Below, one piece after another: positions 1 to 11,007 of a DNA stretch of 64,000 nt. The stretch comes from Podarcis raffonei (lineage: Eukaryota > Chordata > Lepidosauria > Squamata > Lacertidae), in assembly GCF_027172205.1 (NCBI RefSeq), contig NC_070614.1, positions 42,151,001 to 42,215,000 of the forward strand, written 5' to 3'. The translations under genes were made by a program, and so were the position numbers. Position 1 is the stretch's first letter. Each line of letters starts with the position of its first letter. The notes beneath the pieces were generated by a model, which did no database searches, was not told where the DNA came from, and saw nothing but the letters and a program-made list of their open reading frames with translations.

Positions 1-836
1 AGATTGAACTGGATATCCTCCTCCACCGTTGTAGAAAAGCAAGACGCCTATTTTGGGTAGGGGGAATGCAGAAGAAAAATACAATGAATCCTGGAAATCC
101 TGAGTTTAAACTCCAAGATGTGTTTTGAATCATAACACTGACTCACCCTAGGACTTTTTAAAATAAAAATGGGTTCCTCTGAACATGTACAGAATGCCTC
201 CCCCACCCCACTAGGAGACCATGAAGAGGTTCCTGCCCCACCTGATCCTTTTATATTTCTAATGTTTAACGGGGCAAGCCTATCCGGCGGTGCATATTTA
301 CACGGAAGTAAATCCTTTTAAATTCCCTGGGACTTCACCACGGCTTACTCCTGAACTCAGTGATCCTTACTTCTGAGTAAAACATGCATAGCGTTGCACC
401 GGGTCAACAGGGCTGACTCTTGAACTCAGCGATCCTCCTTACTTGTGAGTAAACATGCACACTACTTAACACTGTAAGTCGTCCTCCAGTTCCTTTTGCA
501 GAGCACACAAAATTATCAACTTCTCTTGCCTGGTTTTAGTTCTCGGGATCTAATTTCCCTTCCAAACACACAACCCCAAAATAAAGAAGATGTAGGAGGA
601 TTGCGATCTAAATCGTAAAAAAACAAAAACCCAGTCTTACCATCCAGCTGCCTTGTTGCAGGACTGTGGGAAAGGAAGTTACTATATGCCCTTTTAAAAG
701 ACCATCAGATTAGAGCCCATTTAACCAGATTCAAAAGACTGGTAGCGACGACGAATATAGCAGCAGCACAACAATTTGGGTTATATAGATATGGCTGGAG
801 ACTTTACGAAGTTTATTGCTGGTGCAAGCATAACAA
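1..836. other. No gene recognised; short direct duplication
   Basis: I see no exon or RNA gene here. Positions 348-391 and 418-461 are imperfect direct copies of a unit containing GAACTCAG, then GATCC, then GAGTAAA and CATGCA. Variants of the GAGTAAACATGCAT motif are common in squamate interspersed repeats, so this is probably a fragment of a dispersed element that was duplicated locally. Confidence 0.45.
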
Positions 837-909
837 AGGCCCCAGCGAGATTTGAACTCGCGACCCCTGGTTTACAAGACCAGTGCTCTAACCCCTGAGC
901 TATGGAGCC
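837..909 (-). tRNA. tRNA-Thr (anticodon TGT)
   Basis: Read on the minus strand the 73-nt sequence folds as a normal cloverleaf. The acceptor stem starts GGCTCCA, the D-arm/A-box reads TAGCTCAGGGGTTAGAGCA, the anticodon loop is CTTGTAA with anticodon TGT, and the T-arm/B-box is GAGTTCAAATCTC. The 3' end GGGGCC pairs with the 5' end and leaves a U discriminator. It closely matches the vertebrate tRNA-Thr-TGT sequence I remember. No run of four or more T follows within the first 40 nt on the minus strand, so the Pol III stop is unclear. It decodes ACA (and ACG by wobble) threonine codons. Its neighbour is tRNA-Pro(TGG), about 700 bp away on the same strand. Confidence 0.96.
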
Positions 910-1610
910 TTGTACACAAAAGCTGTTTAGTCCAATGCTCTAGAAAGGTTGGAGTCTAGAGGTTTCCGGGTTTTGCTGGACAGAAGGAAGTCTTCCAAAT
1001 ATTTTTCTGGCACATTTTTTTTATCACTCGGATGATAGATCCCGCGACACACAGTTGCTCCCCAGGGAGACTAGCAATACAACTTTTAAAACCACAATAC
1101 AAAAATAACTTAATTAAAACTTCTTACTAGATAAACAGCAGAGCAGAGAGGAGGGGAATTGAATCGGGAAGGGAAAGCTAATAAAAATTAATTGGTAAAA
1201 GCAAAAACACACCAGAGCCGAGACCCTATCTTCTACAATATCACACACACACACGCAAATTATAATGTACTCAGTCATGTATATAAGTATTGCTTAGTAC
1301 AGATTTATAAAACTTGCCTTAAAAACGTGTATAAAAATACTCAGATCCGTGGGCTAGCATTGCTTTCAGCGCAATCCTATGTAGGCTTACTCGGAAGTAA
1401 GCGCCACTTCGTTCAAGAGTTTGCTCCCTTGTACGTGAGTTTAAAATTGCAATTATTTTATTTTTCTTTAAACTCTCTTTCAACTTCATACCCACCTCTG
1501 TAGAGAACAGGGAGAAAACACCCATTCTGTTCACCGTCCATAACCAGTGATTTTATGCTATTTCCCCCAGCCAGCATGTCAAAGTGATTTCTTAAACGTA
1601 AGAAAAAGTT
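910..1610. other. Spacer between two tRNA genes
   Basis: AT-rich, with no recognised gene. Around 1366-1405 there is a fragment of the dispersed motif CAATCCTATGTAGGCTTACT seen in many squamate repeats. Confidence 0.4.
1602..1606 (-). terminator. Pol III terminator of tRNA-Pro(TGG)
   Basis: A T5 run on the minus strand four nt past the tRNA 3' end is the usual Pol III stop signal. Confidence 0.7.
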
Positions 1611-1682
1611 GGGCTCGTCCGGGATTTGAACCCGGGACCTCTCGCACCCAAAGCGAGAATCATACCCCTAGACCAACGAGCC
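1611..1682 (-). tRNA. tRNA-Pro (anticodon TGG)
   Basis: On the minus strand 72 nt begin GGCTCGTTGGTCTAGGGGTA (acceptor, D-arm and A-box). The anticodon loop CTTTGGGT carries anticodon TGG, the B-box is GGTTCAAATCC, and the 3' strand GACGAGCC pairs with the 5' end. It looks fully functional. A run of five T on the minus strand (plus-strand AAAAA at about 1602-1606) lies a few nt downstream and is a good Pol III terminator. It is the same isotype as the gene at 15069 and differs mainly in the anticodon. Confidence 0.97.
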
Positions 1683-2088
1683 AGCTGACGAGCCTGTTCC
1701 GCACCCTTTATTTAAAGTTGGGAAATTGGTTGCGTTCCACGTGTACGCGGCTGTTCTTTGGAGAACTGAACTTCAATGCCGCCTACTGGTGGGAATTTGG
1801 AGCTCAATCTAGAAGAGCGGCCAGAGATAAACGCTGCGTTTGAAGAGCTCGATTAGCTCTACCTCTGTAAATCGGCCTGGCATGTAAAGATTGTCCAGCA
1901 GCAATCAAACTCATGAGGATGATTTGCAAAATCAAGACCCTCCTTGGATAAATCTGTAAGATAAAGAGGCAGTGGGGTTGTAGCCAACGCTCGTCCTTCT
2001 CAGAGTAGAGCCATTGAAAGTCAGGAGTCAACGTTTGCCATGCCCATTAACTTCAGTGGGTCTGCTTTCAGTAGGATTAGCATTGGAT

Positions 2089-2532
2089 ATGGCTAATTGA
2101 TGTATGGAAGTGAGAGCTGGACCATAAAGAAGGCTGATCGCCAAAGAATTGATGCTTTTGAATTATGGTGCTGGAGGAGACTCTTGAGAGTCCCATGGAT
2201 GGCAAGAAGATCAAACCTATCCATTCTTAAGGAAGCCCTGAGTGCTCACTGGAAGGACAGATCCTGAAGCTGAGGCTCCAGTACTTGGGCCACCTCATGA
2301 GAAGAGAAGACTCCCTGGAAAAGACCCTGATGTTGGGAAAGATGGAGGGCACAAGGAGAAGGGGATGACAGAGGACGAGATGGCTGGACAGTGTTCTCAA
2401 AGCTACTAGTATGAGTTTGACCAAACTGCGGGAGGCAGTGGAAGACAGAAGTGCCTGGCGTGCTCTGGTCCATGGGGTCACGAAGAGTCGGACATGACTA
2501 AACGACTAAACAACAACAACATGGCTAATTGA
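2089..2532 (+). mobile_element. BovB (RTE) LINE, 5'-truncated 3' fragment with TSD
   Basis: The element proper is 2101-2520, flanked by a perfect 12-bp duplication ATGGCTAATTGA (2089-2100 and 2521-2532). Translated in pieces on the plus strand it shows the BovB C-terminal signature: YGSESWT, FELWCWRRLLRVPW, then in shifted frames LGHLMRREDSLEKT and WRALVHGVTKSRT. It ends with the BovB tail AGTCGGACATGACTAAACGA followed by (CAA)n. Frame changes and stops make it non-coding. The clean TSD shows it inserted already truncated. Confidence 0.93.
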
Positions 2533-2607
2533 CAAAGAGGGGTCTTGCTTTTACAGATTTTTACAGATATTGCTTTTTAAAGATATATATATTTGTATAT
2601 ACACACA

Positions 2608-2867
2608 CAGTCATATCTCATGTTACGTCTGCTTTATGTTACGTTCTTTCAGGTTACGTCCCATGGGGACCCCGAAGTACTGGAAAGGGTTACTTCCAGG
2701 TTTCGCCGTTCACACAAGCGCAGAAGTGCAAAATGATGTCGCCTGCATGCGCAGAAGCAGTGAATCGCAACCCACACATGCGTAAACGCACCACTGTGGG
2801 TTGCGCTCTTTTCATGTTGCGAACGGGCCTCCGGAACAGATCCCGTTCGCAACCAGAGGTACCACTG
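2608..2867. mobile_element. Tigger-like (Tc1/mariner) MITE
   Basis: The right end GAGGTACCACTG followed by TA matches the terminal repeat of the better-preserved copies at 24893, 39047 and 50870. The left end CAGTCATATCTCATGTTACG is a diverged partner. The core GTTACGT repeats and a CCTCCGGAAC block near the right end are shared with the family. Confidence 0.75.
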
Positions 2868-3106
2868 TATATATACACGCACACATCATTCAGCCCTGCA
2901 CAAATGGAGCAAAAAAATTTGTAGAAATTGGGGTGCATGGAAACCAATCTTCCCATTGGACATGGGATAGTTTGAATTGAATTTCCTATAGATACTAAAC
3001 GGTACCTGCAATTATCTGTCCGTTCTCCATATCAATGAATGACCCAACTGGCTTCTGGTGCCCTCAGCCAGATATCACTCTGTCTACAAATTCCTGGTGG
3101 GTCTTC

Positions 3107-3380
3107 CACAATATCAGGGGTAGGCAAACTAAGGCCCAGGGGCCGGATCTGGCCCAATCACCTTCTCAATCCGGCCCACGGACGGCCTGGGAATCAGTGT
3201 GTTTTTACATGAGTAGAATGTGTCCTTTTATTTAAAATGCATCTCTGGATTATTTGTGGGGCATAGGAATTCATTCATTTCCCCCCCCCCCAAAAAAAAA
3301 TATAGTCCGGCCGCCCACATGGTCTGAGGGATGGTGGACTGGCCCACGACTGAAAAAGGTTGCTGACCCCTGCTCAATAT
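3107..3380. mobile_element. hAT-type non-autonomous element
   Basis: The element 3115-3372 starts CAGGGGTAGGCAAACT and ends TTGCTGACCCCTG, imperfect inverted ends typical of hAT elements. Flanks CACAATAT and CTCAATAT are an 8-bp TSD with one mismatch. A related copy sits at 39359-39614. Confidence 0.8.
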
Positions 3381-3865
3381 CCTACACAGACACAGAAATA
3401 GTAGCGGCTCACAGCAGCTTACGGAGACAGTTGACATCAGGACATCAGGAGATCACTGCATCTTGTCTCAGTGGCCAGCCAGAAGTCCACAAGCAGACAC
3501 TGTTTCCAGCAACTGGTATTCTGAGCTATCCTGCAGCAGCCTAATTTAGGTGGGGAAAGTCCGTCTGTTGTGGCCGTTGCTGTTGTTAAGCAAACTGGGA
3601 GTCAGAACCCTGTTGTCTTTACTGCAAACCACTAAAAGATCCCGATCTACTTTGTTTCCACCAACTCAGGCCTGTAAAACGGTAATTAAGAATTGTGTCT
3701 CTGGGGACGTGCAGAGCGCAACTCCCTCACCCATGTGTGAATCACCAGCATGAAGGGTGCCAACTTGAATGAAATATTTCGGGGGCCCAGGTAAGCCCCT
3801 CCCACATAACTGATCACATGACATGTGGCGCATGCACACTGTTTGAATGGCGATGCCCATCAGCT
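3381..3865. other. No gene recognised
   Basis: Short open frames only; no splice-bounded or conserved reading frame was seen. Confidence 0.4.
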
Positions 3866-3869
3866 TTAG

Positions 3870-3935
3870 GGGGGGGCTGACTCCAGCTCCCATCACCCAA
3901 CATGGTCCATTTTTGATGGGAGTTGTAGTATAAGA
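3870..3935. repeat. Foldback-MITE fragment
   Basis: Contains CAGCTCCCATCACC and its approximate reverse complement GATGGGAGTTGTAGT, the core of the foldback hAT MITE family best seen at 10237 and 11371. Confidence 0.6.
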
Positions 3936-3969
3936 TGCCATGGGGGTCCTCTGCTCATGATTTACAATA

Positions 3970-4285
3970 TATTATTCCCTGTTGTTGTTAGTGAATCATT
4001 TGAATTGGTGCCGTTTTTTGTCATGTAAACTTTTTTCTGGTGTTGAGCTACTTCTGAGCACAGCTTACCCTGGAAAAGTGATGATGTTCTTGATGATGAA
4101 ACACTACACTGTGTGCAGCTGAGTCAGGAGTAGCCACAGGTCTCCCCACTCCTGAGCAACATTTAGGTTTTCCTTGTAATTGTTAGTGAATCACCTTGAA
4201 AAGACGCTGGCTTTTGTTATGTAAACTTCCTGGGATGTTGAGGCATTTATCAACCACAGCTTACCACAGAATTAGCACGTGAATA
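3970..4285. repeat. Imperfect tandem duplication, about 190-bp period
   Basis: Two related blocks share GTTAGTGAATCA, then TGTTATGTAAACTT or TGTCATGTAAACTT, then a GTTGAG motif and CACAGCTTACC. The copies start near 3986 and 4180. They are diverged, with no coding signal. Confidence 0.5.
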
Positions 4286-4514
4286 AACCAATGCTGATGA
4301 CATGCTATAGGCTGAGTGGTGCCTCAGAATTGTTTTATTATACTCTGTTTCTCAAATTTTGTTTGTTCCCAGCTCTGAATATTATAGTCTGATATTCTTT
4401 CAATTCAAAATACTTTGGGAAATAAACATTTATCCTTTGTATGCTTATGGATGTGTTTACATGTCATCTGTTTGAGCTATATAATAAAAGCCTAGGTGTC
4501 GTATTTACGGGGGG

Positions 4515-4620
4515 GGGAGAGAATTGTATAATTGGAAGGGGCTCTGAGGATGAGGAATAAGCAGCTGTCCCATATGGAGATCGAACCTGCAACCTTGGGG
4601 TGTGCATATGCTGATGGTAG
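4515..4620 (-). repeat. tRNA-headed SINE with CR1-like tail (fragment)
   Basis: On the minus strand the order is a B-box-like GCAGGTTCGATCTCC, then CCTTCCAATTATACAATTC, the CR1-type 3' tail. The same head-tail architecture appears at 16388-16506. Confidence 0.6.
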
Positions 4621-4886
4621 AAATGATGTGTCTGTTCCTCCAACTTGTGGTTCTAGGGAAGGGGGACGAAACTCAAAGAATGAAAGCTCTAGCAGTTCAC
4701 ACTAGCAACGTTTCAATGAGGCCTCCGTAAAGGGGCAAGAGAGGGAATAATGATGTACACAGGGATCAGAGAATTAGGATTATCCCTGATAAATAGGGAG
4801 AGTTGGTTATATATGGGTCATTATACAGTCTGGACGGACACATTAAACCAGGGGTTGCCCAGGGACCCACCCCCAAATTATTTTCC

Positions 4887-5013
4887 ATGGATCATTGTAA
4901 ATTTGGCATTTGCATCCAAACATTTAAAGCACACACACAAATAATCCTGGGAACTATTTGCTAAGGGTGCTGGGAATTGTACTTCTGGGGGTGGATGGGA
5001 GGAATGATTATAG
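4887..5013. repeat. Second foldback repeat family (CTGGGAACT core)
   Basis: Contains AAAGCACACACAAATAATCC, then CTGGGAACT, then AAGGGTGCTGGGAATTGTA, then an inverted partner arm. Copies occur at 5855, 11008, 28300, 29255 and 46643. It reads as a palindromic non-autonomous element of unassigned class. Confidence 0.55.
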
Positions 5014-5066
5014 TTCACAGGATTCATTGGTGGAAGCCCTGTGTTTTATGCTTACATATATGGTGT

Positions 5067-5377
5067 GGGAGTGTTATGTACTGAGCTTGGATCCTAGAAC
5101 AATAGACAAGTAAGATCCTAGAAGGCAGCAACCTGCAGGAGCCGCCCAATCCGGCTCCAGGAGGAAGTGAATCAGCAAGTCGATTGGCCTGCAGGAGCAG
5201 CCCAATCAGGCTCCAGGAGGGGAGTTGAATCAGCCAATCACACGGGACCCATTGTGTAAATAATCTATATATAGCCAGAGGTTTTGGGGGGGGGAAGGAC
5301 TCACTCACTCACTGTTTCCCATGAGCTGAAATAAAGAGCATGAAATCAACACTCAACTCCGAGTATATTTCAGGGAG
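5067..5377 (+). mobile_element. Solo LTR (LTR retrotransposon fossil), family A copy 1
   Basis: The LTR spans 5072-5372. It begins TGTTATGTACTGAG, ends TATATTTCA, and is flanked by a perfect 5-bp duplication GGGAG. Inside are a TATATATAG promoter-like box near 5268 and an AATAAAG poly(A) signal near 5331. No internal coding region is attached, so this is a fossil left by LTR-LTR recombination. A second copy lies at 15845. The 5-bp TSD fits Gypsy- or ERV-like elements and I cannot choose between them. Confidence 0.85.
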
Positions 5378-5379
5378 CA

Positions 5380-5850
5380 AGAATTCATTAGTTGGTGGAA
5401 AGGCTTATTTATATCTGGGCCAGGACCAAGTGATTAGGCTTGTGTCTTCATTGACTAAAATGGGGGGGGAGGGAGGGAGGGGAGAGGATGTGGGGGGAAT
5501 CATTTTCCATCATGGAAAATTGTCCTGAAATGGTCACTCTGGAACAATGGGTGCAAATCCCACATATTCTCAGCATTGAGTGCCTTTTGATATACGTGCA
5601 CATGACTGTGGGGTGACCGCTCTATCATCACACTTGTTCATCTCCTGGAATGTGGCTCTTGCTAAGGTTCCCCAAGGGCCATGTGGCCCTCAGGCTGTAA
5701 AGGGTTAGGGAAATCTGCTAATCTGTGGTCCATAGCAGGGCAATGATGCACATATAGAAAACTCCCTTGGTTCAATCTGCAGTGAAAGACTCTAAATAAC
5801 CCAATCTGGGAATGATATCTCCTGCAAGAGATGGATCCAGAGTCACATTT
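5380..5850. other. No gene recognised
   Basis: Contains a G-rich run near 5461-5492; no exon signal was seen. Confidence 0.4.
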
Positions 5851-5854
5851 ACAT

Positions 5855-6012
5855 TTAACACACATTTAAAACACGCTTCTGCCCACCCCCCAATACTGAG
5901 AATTGTAGTTGACCCCCTCACAGTGCTACAGTTCCCAACACTTTTACTGAACTACAGTTCTTGGGATTCTTTGGGGGAAGTCATGTGTGTTAAATGTTTG
6001 GGGTGGATGTGA
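5855..6012. repeat. Second foldback repeat family copy
   Basis: Inverted arms carry AACACACATTTAAA (left) and TGTGTTAAATGTTTGGGG (right), with ACTGAGAATTGTAGTT and ACTACAGTTCTTGGGATTC in between. Confidence 0.55.
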
Positions 6013-6224
6013 CGCAGGTTTGAGGGGGGCCTTTGGCAAAGTGGCCTCACTCCATCAGCGGATCCCCTTTGCCTTACTTGGAGGTAGATGCATCAGGGTC
6101 CAGAAACTACCATTTGCATTTCCCACACTTCCTCCCAGTGTAGCATCACACGGGGGCATTGTGGGCAATTTAAATGGCAGCTCCCAAGCCCAGCCACTTT
6201 CCCCCCAAGAATTGCCCATGGTTG

Positions 6225-6400
6225 CTGGGCTGTAGCTCAGCGATAAAGCATCTTGCTTTGCATGCCAGAAGGGTGTCAGGTTCAACCCCTGGCAGGTAGT
6301 GCTGGGAGACACACACACACACCAGCCTGGAGCCCTGAAGAGTTTCTGCCAGTCCGTGCAGGCAGTACAAATGTAGATGGACCATATGTCCTTGAGAACC
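6225..6400 (+). repeat. tRNA-derived SINE
   Basis: The A-box region TGGGCTGTAGCTCAGCGATA and B-box CAGGTTCAACCCCTGG are followed by a body with GATGGACCATAT. It is the same family as the SINE at 31800 that was split by an L1. Confidence 0.75.
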
Positions 6401-6404
6401 ACTG

Positions 6405-7486
6405 GCCATTGGAGTGGTCAAAGTACTGGTCTAGACAGGCCAATTCTGTTAAAGTCACCTTTCTATAATCCTATAATGAATGCTCATGGCATCCCAATTC
6501 TTGCTTGTAGTTGAGTTGTGTATGTGTGTTTATTTTAACCTCAGCAGTCAGGCTCACACACCTCAAGGGAGGCGCAGTTATGTAGCTAACAATCTAGCCA
6601 GTATCCTCCTCAATTCCCCTAATTCCCAACGGAAATGAACGGGCCGCACGGCTTTAATCACACCCCGGAGTGCACCAAGGAGAGATAATTGGTACTCTCG
6701 TGAATCACGTCCCCCCAGGGATACCAGGCCCTCAATCATTGTTCCCTCTTCCAAACAGGTGCTTTGATGCCAGCCCAGAGACCTCATTAAATCTTGCAAA
6801 AGTTTGTCAGGAAACTTTGTCGCAACTGGGGATATTCTGAGGAGGAGGGGGGTGACTTTTGCTCTTTCTCACTGAGCTCTGATCACATGCTCTGGGCTCT
6901 CAGGAAATACTGGCGATGAGGCCAGCTTTAATGACATGTGTGAGATGGGGAAATAAGAATCTATAGTACTGCAGAGGAGGAGGAATTCCTTTGGTCAACT
7001 GATTTCTGGGCAGGGTTGCCAACTTTTCTGACCGCTTGCAGTGCTTGTGCCTTCGACAACAACTTGGTCATAAACAGGTGGTCGTCTCCCTACTCAGAAG
7101 AGCCTCATAGGAAGCTGTGGTTAAAGGCACAAGAGCTGGCTCAGCTTTTTATTTTGGAGCTAGCTGGCAATCTTGTTTATGGCTTACCCAAACTAAGAGA
7201 GAGTGCGATTTTTTTAAAGCCCCTAATCGTATTATTCAGTTCTCCAGGATGTTCTTAATTTCAGCTGAGGGTGTCCTGCATAAACTTTGTGCAGTGTTAT
7301 ATTCCCAGCAACAAGTTGTCATGTTAGCCCAAGCGGGGGCAGGAATGCCAAGTCCATATTAGGACAATATCTTTGTTAAGCTAACAAAAACAACATAAAA
7401 TACTAGTGTTCAAGCTTTTGTCTTCCCCATAACTCTTCAGCAGGATAGATGACAGACTCTGATGCTTCACCACCCCTTCCCCCTCC
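6405..7486. other. No gene recognised
   Basis: Unique-looking sequence with only short chance open frames. I found no splice-bounded conserved peptide on either strand. Confidence 0.4.
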
Positions 7487-7669
7487 CAGTGGCGTAGCGT
7501 GGGGGGTGCAGGGGGGGCCGGCCGCACCGGGCGCAACATCTGGGGGGGCACGCTCGCACTCGCAGCTCTCTGCCCCTACCTGGCAGAGTAGCCTACCACA
7601 GGTTAGGGGGCGCAAATTACTTGCCTTGCCCCGGGTGCTGACAACCCACGCTACGCCACTGCCCCCTCC
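7479..7669. mobile_element. hAT MITE, family CAGTGGCGTAGCGTG, copy 1
   Basis: The element 7487-7661 (175 bp) has perfect terminal repeats CAGTGGCGTAGCGTG and CACGCTACGCCACTG within a perfect 8-bp TSD CCCCCTCC. It lies in the opposite orientation to the copy at 24631. Confidence 0.95.
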
Positions 7670-8390
7670 CTCTCCCCCCCCCCCCACTTCTACTTTATTT
7701 GCCATCTATGCTGATGAAGAATTCTGGAAAACTCAAAAGCTTGCACACTGTTTTGTGACATTTTGGCCTCGTGAGCCATTGTCCTAACTTAATATAGATT
7801 TCGATTCAGCAAAAATAAATTATTATTTATTGAATTAGTTGGTGTTCTTGTTTCTGTTCCAGTAAAGCCATTTCAGTATTAACCTGGCATGAAAAAAGGG
7901 GGCAGGTGCCAGCTTCAACCTTCTCTTTGTAAGAGATTAGCAGTGCCAGGATTACAGAGTTGGAAGGGTACTCAAAGGTCATCAACCCCAACCCCAACTT
8001 CCCAGCCAATGAGGGACATGAAGCCAGAGTGGGAAGAGATGTTACTACCCGCAAATGGACAGTGCATCAAATCGCTTTTAGTCGCATAACATTGTTCAAA
8101 ACATTGTTCAGGGCATTGTTCAAAATTTGGCAACCCTCTCTGCCCTTTGACTATATCTAGAATATCTATAGGCCACTTTTCCATTAACAATAAACAAACA
8201 GCAACAATGTGGCTTTTAAACATGCCGCATTGGAAGAGGCTATCAGTCAGCCTCAGATAAAATCCATTTTTAATTGGGGGGATCTGCAGCAATGGTGAAT
8301 GCTATAAAAGCCTTTAAAAAAGAAAACAAATTCTTGGTGCAGTTCATCTGTCTTCTAAAGTGTTGGTGTTTCCACTACTGGTCAGGGAAG
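7670..8390. repeat. CR1-like tail fragment in otherwise anonymous DNA
   Basis: Positions 7930-7990 hold a minus-strand CR1-type tail (GAGTTGGAAGGGTACTC, then GGTCATC). The rest shows no recognised feature. Confidence 0.5.
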
Positions 8391-8499
8391 ATTATCCCAA
8401 GGCAACCCGAAATGACTTACAAACAGACAGGCAGACAATAAACCCCACGTAGGTACATTAAAACCAAGAGAAAAGAGAAATACATTTAAAAACATCTCA

Positions 8500-8845
8500 C
8501 CCACTTCTAAAAGGCCACAGATAGTTAAAGGTCAAAGGCTTGGTTGTAAAGCAAAGTTTTTGCCTGGCACCTAGAGATATGTATAATGGTGGCGCCAGGT
8601 GAGCCTCCCCAGGGAGAGCATTCCACAAAGGGGGAGCCACCACAGAAAAGGCCCTGTTCTCATGTTGCCACCCTCCGGACCTCTCGTGGAGTGGGAACAC
8701 AAATAAGGGTTTCAGAGGATGATCACAGGATCAAGATCAGTTCATATGGGGAGAGGCGCTCCCTGAGGTATTGCAGTCCTGAGCAGTTTAAGGCTTTATA
8801 GGTGAAAACCAGCATTTTGAATTGGGCCCAGAAACTATGGTAATT
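8500..8845. repeat. LINE-derived 3' region
   Basis: This sequence type (GAGCATTCCACAAAG, GTTGCCACCCTCCGG, GGCTTTATAGGTGAAAACCA) recurs widely in squamate genomes as the 3' part of a non-LTR element. I cannot assign the family. Confidence 0.5.
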
Positions 8846-8867
8846 GCCAGACAGTGCAATCTGTTGA

Positions 8868-9035
8868 TAATAAATAGATGATAGATGATAGATAGATGAT
8901 AGATAGATGATAGATAGATAGATAGATGATAGATAGATAGATAGATATAGATAGATAGATATAGATAGATGATAGATAGATAGATATAGATAGATGATAG
9001 ATAGATATAGGTAGATAGATAGATGATAGATAGAT

Positions 9036-9079
<44 letters not shown>

Positions 9080-9230
9080 TAGATATAGATAGATGATAGA
9101 TAGATAGATATAGATAGATGATAGATAGATATAGGTAGATAGATAGATGATAGATAGATAGATGATAGATAGATAGATGATAGATAGATAGATAGATGAT
9201 ATAGATAGATAGATAGATAGATAGATAGAT

Positions 9231-9273
<43 letters not shown>

Positions 9274-9296
9274 GATAGATAGATAGATGATAGATA
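8868..9296. repeat. GATA microsatellite, about 430 bp
   Basis: Almost pure (GATA)n, interrupted by regular GATGATA and GATATAGATA variants that form a higher-order pattern. It resembles Bkm-type GATA satellites known from snakes and lizards. Confidence 0.95.
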
Positions 9297-9504
9297 CTCT
9301 GCCATCATGGTCAATAGAGACAAGGATGATAAGGGTTGTAGTACCAGAACATCTGGACTGCCACAGTGCCCCCCCTTCTGGTTTAAAGGCTTGATATGTG
9401 CCAGCAATAACTAGTGAGAATATTTTATCAACATGCCCTCAGGTGCTGATTTCTAAGCTGCAGTTAAAAGCACAAGAACAGGCCAGGCTGATTTGTTCTG
9501 ATAA

Positions 9505-9553
<49 letters not shown>

Positions 9554-9645
9554 ATTATTATTAATATTATTATTATTATTATTATTTAAGATTTATATAC
9601 CACCCTTCATCATAAGATCTCAGGGCGGTTCACAGAATAAAATAC
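9505..9645 (-). repeat. (ATT)n tail plus SINE/L2-type 3' end
   Basis: The (TTA)n run at 9505-9587 is followed by ATTTATATACCACCCTTCAT and CTCAGGGCGGTTCACA. In reverse this is a squamate SINE end (GGTATAAAT then a TAA-rich tail), so the microsatellite probably grew from the retroposon tail. Confidence 0.65.
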
Positions 9646-9932
9646 AGGATAAAAACAAAAAAATAATTAAAACAAAAAAGCAGAGCAATAACTCCCCCCC
9701 CCCTTCCCACAGACAGGTTTAAAAGACTGTGGAGCATTAATCAGCCCTGGTTGAAGAGGGATGTTTTCACCTGATACCTAAAAATATATAATGAAGGCAA
9801 CTTTGCCCTTGTTTGGCAAAAAATATTTCTAGGTGGTTAAAACGCAGAGCTCCCGTCTCACCCACCCAGTCTTGGTTTTTCAGTACTTTTCAACAGCTGG
9901 TTCAGCCAGTTACGGCACATTTGTAAAAAAAA

Positions 9933-10090
9933 TCATTTCTTTGTTCCATTTATATCCCACCAGCAGGGAGCTCAAGGTGGGGTGCACACGCTTCTGTCCC
10001 TCCCAGTTTTATCCTCACAAGAACCATAAGAGGTGGGTTAGACTGAGAGGTGGTGGTTAGCGCAAGGTCACTCAGTGAGCTGCCAGTGTG
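9933..10090 (-). repeat. tRNA-derived SINE, 3' portion
   Basis: On the minus strand the order is GTGACCTTGCGC, CTCAGTCTAACCCACCTC, TTGTGAGGATAAAA, then GGTGGGATATAAATGGAACA, the usual body and end of a common squamate SINE. Confidence 0.7.
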
Positions 10091-10094
10091 AAGA

Positions 10095-10205
10095 ACTTTT
10101 GGCCTTCCAAATGTTGCTGTACTACAACTCCCATCATCCTTGGCCATTGGGTATGTTTGCTGGGGTTGATGGGAGTTGTAGTTCAGGAACATCTGGAGGG
10201 CTAGA
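10095..10205. repeat. Foldback MITE copy, diverged
   Basis: TACAACTCCCATCATCC faces GATGGGAGTTGTAGTTC across a short centre. No clear TSD. Confidence 0.65.
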
Positions 10206-10228
10206 GGTTCCCTGCAACCCACTCAACA

Positions 10229-10380
10229 CTATAGAGCAGACACAGGCAAACTCTGGCCCTCCAGATGTTTGGGACTACAATTCCCATCATCCTTGACCAC
10301 TGGTCCTGTTAGCTAGGGATGATGGGAATTGTAGTCCCAAATATCTGGAGGGCCAGAGTTTGCCTGTGTCTGCTATAGAG
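10229..10380. mobile_element. Foldback hAT MITE with 8-bp TSD, copy 1
   Basis: The element 10237-10372 (136 bp) is a near-perfect palindrome: CAGACACAGGCAAACTCTGG at the left, its reverse complement at the right, and a small centre around 10300. The perfect TSD CTATAGAG (10229-10236, 10373-10380) identifies it as hAT-type. Its size is identical to the copy at 11371. Confidence 0.95.
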
Positions 10381-10384
10381 TTTG

Positions 10385-11005
10385 GTCAGCTTTACTGCAG
10401 GATTGTATTTTGTTTCATTTAATTTCATTTGTATTATAGCAGTTTAACTATCCGGCCTCTCCACTCCCAAGGAATCCTGGGAATCTTCATAGCCTAGCAA
10501 AGGTGGTGAGAATTTCTCTGTTAGAGAGCCTTGGATTTCTCACTGAGCTCCAGTTCCCACGACTCTCTGGGGAGAGGAAATGAATATTACTACAGATAAT
10601 TGAGACGGTGTGCTGCAATTGTAGCAGCTCCTGCTGCCGTCTGTTACCTGGATATGAGCTGGAGTGCACCTGGGGCTGGATGATGCTAGCATGACAACGG
10701 CGCAAAAACAAAAGGGAAAAGCTGTTTTTTTATTTTGTTTTAAATTGTCTGTAAAAACCTCCCTCCCTGCCCCCCCTGCCTGTCCCTGGTTCAGATGCTT
10801 GTTCAGCCTTAAAGTTCTTCTTGGGCTACACAGCTAACTTTCAGCCTGATTCAATCATGGAACTGAAATGTGAATTTCCAAAGTTGATGTCCAATGTTAG
10901 CCGCATCCACAGTAGACCCATTGGAAATAATGGACTTTTTTGTCCATTTATTTCAATGTGTCTAATATTAGATAATCCCTCATGTTTGTGGCTCAGAGCA
11001 GATCA
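10385..11005. other. No gene recognised
   Basis: No coding or RNA-gene signal. A fragment near 10905-10950 resembles the dispersed CCATTGGAAATAATGG repeat. Confidence 0.4.
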
Positions 11006-11007
11006 AT

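Noticed and set aside
8868-9296. CRISPR-like array
   Set aside because: It is a simple microsatellite with no unique spacers, in a vertebrate genome.
8835-9407. 190-codon open frame rich in Tyr, Leu, Ser and Ile on the minus strand
   Set aside because: It is a pure translation of the GATA microsatellite.
9398-9589. Open frame with a poly-Ile end
   Set aside because: Product of the (ATT)n tail of a SINE.
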